A DNA stretch of 11,067 nucleotides, from contig JAILBD010000188.1 of NCBI GenBank assembly GCA_024681275.1, positions 1 to 11,067 of the forward strand, read 5' to 3'. Both the position numbers and the translations under genes were made by a program. Origin of the DNA: Erysipelotrichaceae bacterium (GTDB lineage: Bacteria > Bacillota_I > Bacilli_A > Erysipelotrichales > Erysipelotrichaceae). Shown in pieces: positions 8,386 through 11,067 of the stretch. Every line of letters begins with the position of its first letter. The first letter of the stretch is position 1. Below the pieces are notes generated by a model. The model saw only the letters and a list, made by a program, of their open reading frames with translations, did no database searches and was not told the DNA's origin.

Positions 8386-8401
8386 TTTGAAACGTTTCAA
8401 A
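8386..8401. promoter_or_regulatory. LacI-type operator O2 (16-bp palindrome)
   Basis: TTTGAAACGTTTCAAA is a perfect palindrome with the same core as O1; the centres of the two are 66 bases apart. Flanking AGAAA (8381-8385) and TTTCT (8404-8408) extend the symmetry imperfectly. It lies 6 bases upstream of the -35 of the sulfatase operon and about 78 bases before the anSME start codon. One bound repressor could therefore affect both directions. Confidence 0.82.
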
Positions 8402-8478
8402 CATTTCTGACAAAAAGTACTGTTTTTATATGAAAAAAGGCCTTTTTACGTTAAGATTAAGACAGAAAAGGTGTCAAC

Positions 8479-9576
8479 ATGGCTAAACACATATCCGTAC
8501 TGATCAAACCTGCCTCATCCCTGTGCAACCTGCGCTGCCGCTACTGTTTTTATCATGACATCTCCGAAAACCGCACGATCGCTTCGACCGGCATCATGAA
8601 AGAAGAAGTCATGGAAAAACTCATCGCCAGGATATCCGAAGAACTCAATGAAAACGGAACGGCATCCATCAGTTTTCAGGGAGGAGAACCGACGATGGCC
8701 GGACTTCCTTACTTCAGAAGATTCACGGAAACAGTACGAAGATATCCGAATATCAAACCGCAGTATTCCATACAGACCAACGCGACTCTGCTGGATGAAG
8801 AATGGACAGCCTTCTTCAAAGAGAATGCCTTTCTGGTCGGCGTCAGCCTTGACGGCTATCAGACCAACATGGACGAATTCAGGTACGATCCTTTGAAAAG
8901 AGGTGTTTTCTACAAAGTCCTCAAAGGCATCGATCTGCTTGGCAAAGCGGGAGTCGACTACAACATCCTGACCGTCGTCACTGCCCAGCTGGCCAGACAT
9001 CCGGATGCCCTGTTCAGATTCTACAAGTCACACAACTTCGAATACATCCAGCTGATCCCCTGCCTGCCGGGACTCAACGAGGAAAACAACGAAATGGCAC
9101 TCACACCTGAACTCTACGCATCCTTCTATAAGGATTTCTTCAAAGTCTGGAACGACGACTTCATCAAAACGGGCAAGCCGCTCAATATCAATCTCTTTGA
9201 AAACATCGCCGCCATGCTGGAAGGATATCCGCCTTATCAGTGCGGGATGCTGGGACGCTGCTCCCAGCAGTTCGTCATCGAAGCCAACGGCGACGTCTAT
9301 CCCTGCGACTTCTACTGTCTGGACGAAGTCCGCTTGGGCAATCTGCTGGACAGTTCCTTCAAAGAACTCAGACAGACTCAGACAGCCGTATCGTTCATCG
9401 CCTCATCCGATTGCAAAAAGAAGCCATGCGAAACATGCAGATACGTCAATATCTGCAACGGCGGATGCAAAAGACAGAATGTGTGTTATCTCACAGACGG
9501 GTATTGCGGATACCAGGAAGTGCTGGATCTCATCGTGCCTGTCCTCTATCAGTACATCAGACAGAACAGACGTTAA
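8479..9576 (+). CDS. Anaerobic sulfatase-maturating enzyme (anSME), radical SAM/SPASM
   Basis: The 365-residue enzyme oxidises the active-site Cys (or Ser) of sulfatases to formylglycine in the cytoplasm, using S-adenosylmethionine and three iron-sulfur clusters. The radical-SAM motif CNLRCRYC gives Cys16, Cys20 and Cys23, and SFQGGEPTMAG (about 65-75) is the SAM-contacting GGE region. The C-terminal SPASM part supplies Cys255, Cys261, Cys276, Cys317, Cys320, Cys326, Cys330 and, probably, Cys343. Asp277 in YPCDFY matches the catalytic Asp277 I recall for the Clostridium perfringens enzyme. Length is normal for the family. The start is supported by the canonical HISVLIKPASSLCN start; the ribosome site (AAAAGGTG) is moderate. 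It is divergent from the Cys-type sulfatase, its obvious client, and may also serve the sulfatase at the left edge. No convincing -35/-10 pair was found, but O2 lies in its upstream region, so LacI co-control is possible. Confidence 0.96.
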   Translation: MAKHISVLIKPASSLCNLRCRYCFYHDISENRTIASTGIMKEEVMEKLIARISEELNENGTASISFQGGEPTMAGLPYFRRFTETVRRYPNIKPQYSIQTNATLLDEEWTAFFKENAFLVGVSLDGYQTNMDEFRYDPLKRGVFYKVLKGIDLLGKAGVDYNILTVVTAQLARHPDALFRFYKSHNFEYIQLIPCLPGLNEENNEMALTPELYASFYKDFFKVWNDDFIKTGKPLNINLFENIAAMLEGYPPYQCGMLGRCSQQFVIEANGDVYPCDFYCLDEVRLGNLLDSSFKELRQTQTAVSFIASSDCKKKPCETCRYVNICNGGCKRQNVCYLTDGYCGYQEVLDLIVPVLYQYIRQNRR

Positions 9577-9578
9577 AA

Positions 9579-9605
9579 ACAGACCTCAATGAGGTCTGTA
9601 TTTTT
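9579..9605. terminator. Bidirectional terminator between anSME and CHR transporter genes
   Basis: ACAGACCTCA (9579-9588) and TGAGGTCTGT (9590-9599) pair as a 10-bp inverted repeat around a single central A. In practice this is a 9-bp stem with a 3-base loop. ATTTTTAT follows on the plus strand and a TTTTT run on the minus strand. It ends the anSME transcript and, from the other side, the CHR transporter operon, whose stop codon (9604-9606) it touches. Confidence 0.85.
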
Positions 9606-10164
9606 ATCTTATAAATGATATGAGCAGATTGATCGTCCCGCATGCCAACATGACATAGAGCGGATTGGTCTTATATCTTTTCAGAACATAGAAACTGACG
9701 ATCATCATTGCCAGAGTCAGGATATTCACATCCGACAGGACCTTCACACCTGAAGGGAAGACCGCTGAAACAAACATCTTGATCAGGACCGAGAAGATCA
9801 GAGCGACAGACATGCACTTGAGGACTTTCATCGCCTCACTGATCACCTGGATCTCTTTGTATTTCTGATAGAGACGGACCAGGATCAGAGCGATGACGAT
9901 GCCCGGAATGACACAGGCAAGCGTTGCCGCGATCGCTCCCGGAACGCCGCTCAGCTTCATGCCGATGAACGTTGAAGAGTTGATAATGATAGGACCCGGC
10001 GTCAGCTCATCGATCGCCACCAGATCAGAGAACTCCTCAAAGGTCATCCAGCCCGTATTGGTGACCATCTGCTCCTCGACCAGAGGAATGACCGCATAGG
10101 CGCCGCCAAAAGCAAAAATACCGATCTTCAGAAAATTCAGGAAAATATCTATAACACTGATCAT
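9604..10164 (-). CDS. CHR (chromate) family transporter, short subunit 1
   Basis: This 186-residue membrane protein has the single-domain CHR architecture. FAFGGAYAVIPLVEEQMV (about 17-34), the turn TPGPI (55-59), and GVPGAIAATLACVIPGIVIALIL (about 73-95) are the family hallmarks. Short CHR proteins occur as adjacent pairs that probably work as a heterodimer equal to one long ChrA. Its ATG overlaps the TGA of the upstream partner (ATGA, 10161-10164), with GGAGG inside the partner's end, so the two are translationally coupled. Characterised relatives export chromate by anion exchange, but many family members have no tested substrate and no chromate-resistance gene is nearby. A sulfate-like or other oxyanion is possible. 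Confidence 0.9.
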   Translation of the reverse strand: MISVIDIFLNFLKIGIFAFGGAYAVIPLVEEQMVTNTGWMTFEEFSDLVAIDELTPGPIIINSSTFIGMKLSGVPGAIAATLACVIPGIVIALILVRLYQKYKEIQVISEAMKVLKCMSVALIFSVLIKMFVSAVFPSGVKVLSDVNILTLAMMIVSFYVLKRYKTNPLYVMLACGTINLLISFIR

Positions 10165-10721
10165 AAGCTTTCCTCCACTTTCTTCCTGATCATGAACGTC
10201 TTAACGACCGCCACGATGATACAGATCACAGCCAGATAGAAGACCGAGATCTTCGTCAGTCTCACAAATAGGAAACACAGGACCATCATCACATAATAGA
10301 AGACGTTGTTCATCTTCTTCACACCCGAGAAGAGGCCCAATACGACATCCAGCAGCATCGCGCAGACACCGGCCTGCATGCCGTTGATGAAAACTCTCAC
10401 ATAGGGGTTCGTCGAGATGAACGTATAGAAAAAGGTCACCAGGATCATCATGATGAAAGGCGGCAGGATGACGCCGAGAACGGCTGCCAGAGCTCCCGGT
10501 ACACCGCAGAGCTGATAGCCGATGATCGTCGAAGAGGAACAGGCGACAGGTCCCGGGCAGGACTGTGCCAGAGCGATGTAGTCTTCCATCTCCTCTTTTT
10601 TGAACCAGCCGTACTTGTCAACGAAACGGTTCTTGATCACCCCCAGCATCGCATAACCGGAATTGGCCGTCATGGAAATGGTGAAGGTATTGATGAATAT
10701 CAACCAGATCTTTTTTAACAT
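10161..10721 (-). CDS. CHR (chromate) family transporter, short subunit 2
   Basis: This is the partner of the preceding subunit and has exactly the same length, 186 residues. SCPGPVACSSSTIIGYQLCGVPGALAAVLGVILPPF (about 54-89) aligns with LTPGPIIINSSTFIGMKLSGVPGAIAATLACVIPGI of subunit 1, the conserved CHR core. Near the N-terminus ANSGYAML replaces the FGGAYAVI segment of its partner, so the paired copies are asymmetric. The ribosome site GGAGAG lies about 10 bases before the ATG. The gene follows the gamma-glutamyltransferase stop codon by 27 bases and probably has its own promoter in that gap. Substrate and direction of transport are unproven. Confidence 0.9.
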   Translation of the reverse strand: MLKKIWLIFINTFTISMTANSGYAMLGVIKNRFVDKYGWFKKEEMEDYIALAQSCPGPVACSSSTIIGYQLCGVPGALAAVLGVILPPFIMMILVTFFYTFISTNPYVRVFINGMQAGVCAMLLDVVLGLFSGVKKMNNVFYYVMMVLCFLFVRLTKISVFYLAVICIIVAVVKTFMIRKKVEESL

Positions 10722-10742
10722 ATCTAAAACTCTCCGCTGTCT

Positions 10743-10770
10743 ATTATATCAGTAAGAGGCGATATTGGAA
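10743..10770 (-). promoter_or_regulatory. Extended -10 promoter in front of the CHR pair
   Basis: Minus-strand TGATATAAT (10743-10751) is a perfect -10 with the extended TGn element. The TGA is at the same time the stop codon of the gamma-glutamyltransferase gene. A weak -35 (TTCCAA, 10765-10770, three matches) stands 16 bases upstream. The start point would lie near 10736, giving a leader of about 15 bases with the ribosome site. Confidence 0.6.
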
Positions 10771-11067
10771 TCCGTCCTGGACTCGGTCCCGCCGACCAGG
10801 ACACCATTATCCAACCTCTCAATGATCTGCCCTCTGCCGAATGAAGTGCTGTTTGAAGCGACCGAAACCTGATGTCCCCTGCTTTGAAGCGACGATGTGA
10901 TCGCCTTCGGGAAGTTCGGTTCAAAAGCGACCTGGTTGCTCTCCCTCCACTGCCATCTCGGGGCATCCAGCGCCATCTGCGGATTCAGACCGAAATCGAT
11001 GCGATTCATGATCGTCTGCACATGGCCCTGCGGCTGCATGTAGCCGCCCATGACGCCGAACGGCCCC
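10749..11067 (-). CDS. Gamma-glutamyltransferase family protein, C-terminal fragment
   Basis: The frame is open to the right edge and ends at TGA (10749-10751), giving 105 visible C-terminal residues. GPFGVMGGYMQPQGHVQ, followed by LNPQMALDAPRW, is the highly conserved C-terminal block of the gamma-glutamyltranspeptidase small subunit. The end (GRGQIIERLDNGVLVGGTESRTDSNIASY) matches the usual GRGQ-I ... GGTDPRTDG-A pattern, with a less conserved tail. The enzyme hydrolyses or transfers gamma-glutamyl groups from glutathione-like compounds. The catalytic Thr and any signal peptide are outside the window, so activity and location cannot be judged. It precedes the CHR pair by 27 bases, but the promoter in that gap suggests only loose linkage. 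Confidence 0.9.
   Translation of the reverse strand, partial: GPFGVMGGYMQPQGHVQTIMNRIDFGLNPQMALDAPRWQWRESNQVAFEPNFPKAITSSLQSRGHQVSVASNSTSFGRGQIIERLDNGVLVGGTESRTDSNIASY

Noticed and set aside
8316..8401. The two palindromes as CcpA cre sites
   Set aside because: The half-site TTGAAAC does not fit the cre half-site TGWAANC when both are centred on CG; a local LacI protein is the better match.
8404..8457. Possible promoters for anSME (TATATG at 8427-8432 or TAAGAT at 8452-8457)
   Set aside because: Each -10 matches only four of six bases and neither has a recognisable -35, so no promoter was called.
10724..10966. Open frame of 80 codons on the minus strand overlapping the gamma-glutamyltransferase end
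   Set aside because: It is an alternative frame; the other frame has the conserved MGGYMQPQGH block.

Overview
The window reads as an accessory carbohydrate-use region of a low-to-medium GC, Gram-positive-type anaerobe (Bacillota). Strong AGGAGG ribosome sites, SigA-like promoters, PTS permeases, RpiR and LacI regulators and an oxygen-sensitive radical-SAM sulfatase maturase support this. A gut Erysipelotrichia-like host is my guess from the overall feel of the proteins; it is not demonstrated.

Layout. (A) 1-1498, minus strand: a PTS EIIC permease followed by the first 38 codons of a sulfatase that runs off the left edge. The divergent gene at 1651-2430 (plus) encodes an RpiR/SIS regulator, and an AT-rich promoter region with an inverted repeat lies between them. 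(B) 2476-8305, minus strand: a five-gene unit read from right to left, made of a Cys-type sulfatase, a second EIIC, a small unrecognised membrane protein, a LacI-type regulator and a GH1 6-phospho-beta-glucosidase. Its promoter (TTGACA / TAGAAT) is bracketed by two palindromic LacI-type operators at 8316-8339 and 8386-8401. (C) 8479-9576, plus strand: the anaerobic sulfatase-maturating enzyme (anSME), divergent from B and sharing its intergenic region. (D) 9604-11067, minus strand: the C-terminal end of a gamma-glutamyltransferase followed by a pair of 186-residue CHR (chromate) family transporter genes, with a probable internal promoter in front of the pair.

How the genes may work together. 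Neither sulfatase has a visible signal peptide, and each is paired with a PTS permease. The natural reading is that sulfated beta-glycosides are imported and phosphorylated by the PTS. The sulfate would then be removed in the cytoplasm by a formylglycine sulfatase activated by anSME, and the sugar phosphate cleaved by the GH1 enzyme. The individual families are well known; the PTS/cytosolic-sulfatase coupling and its substrate are inferred. No EIIA or EIIB gene is present, so those components must be encoded elsewhere.

No tRNA, rRNA, CRISPR array, insertion sequence or phage gene was seen. No gene-free stretch exceeds 300 bases; the largest are 8306-8478 and 1499-1650, both regulatory.
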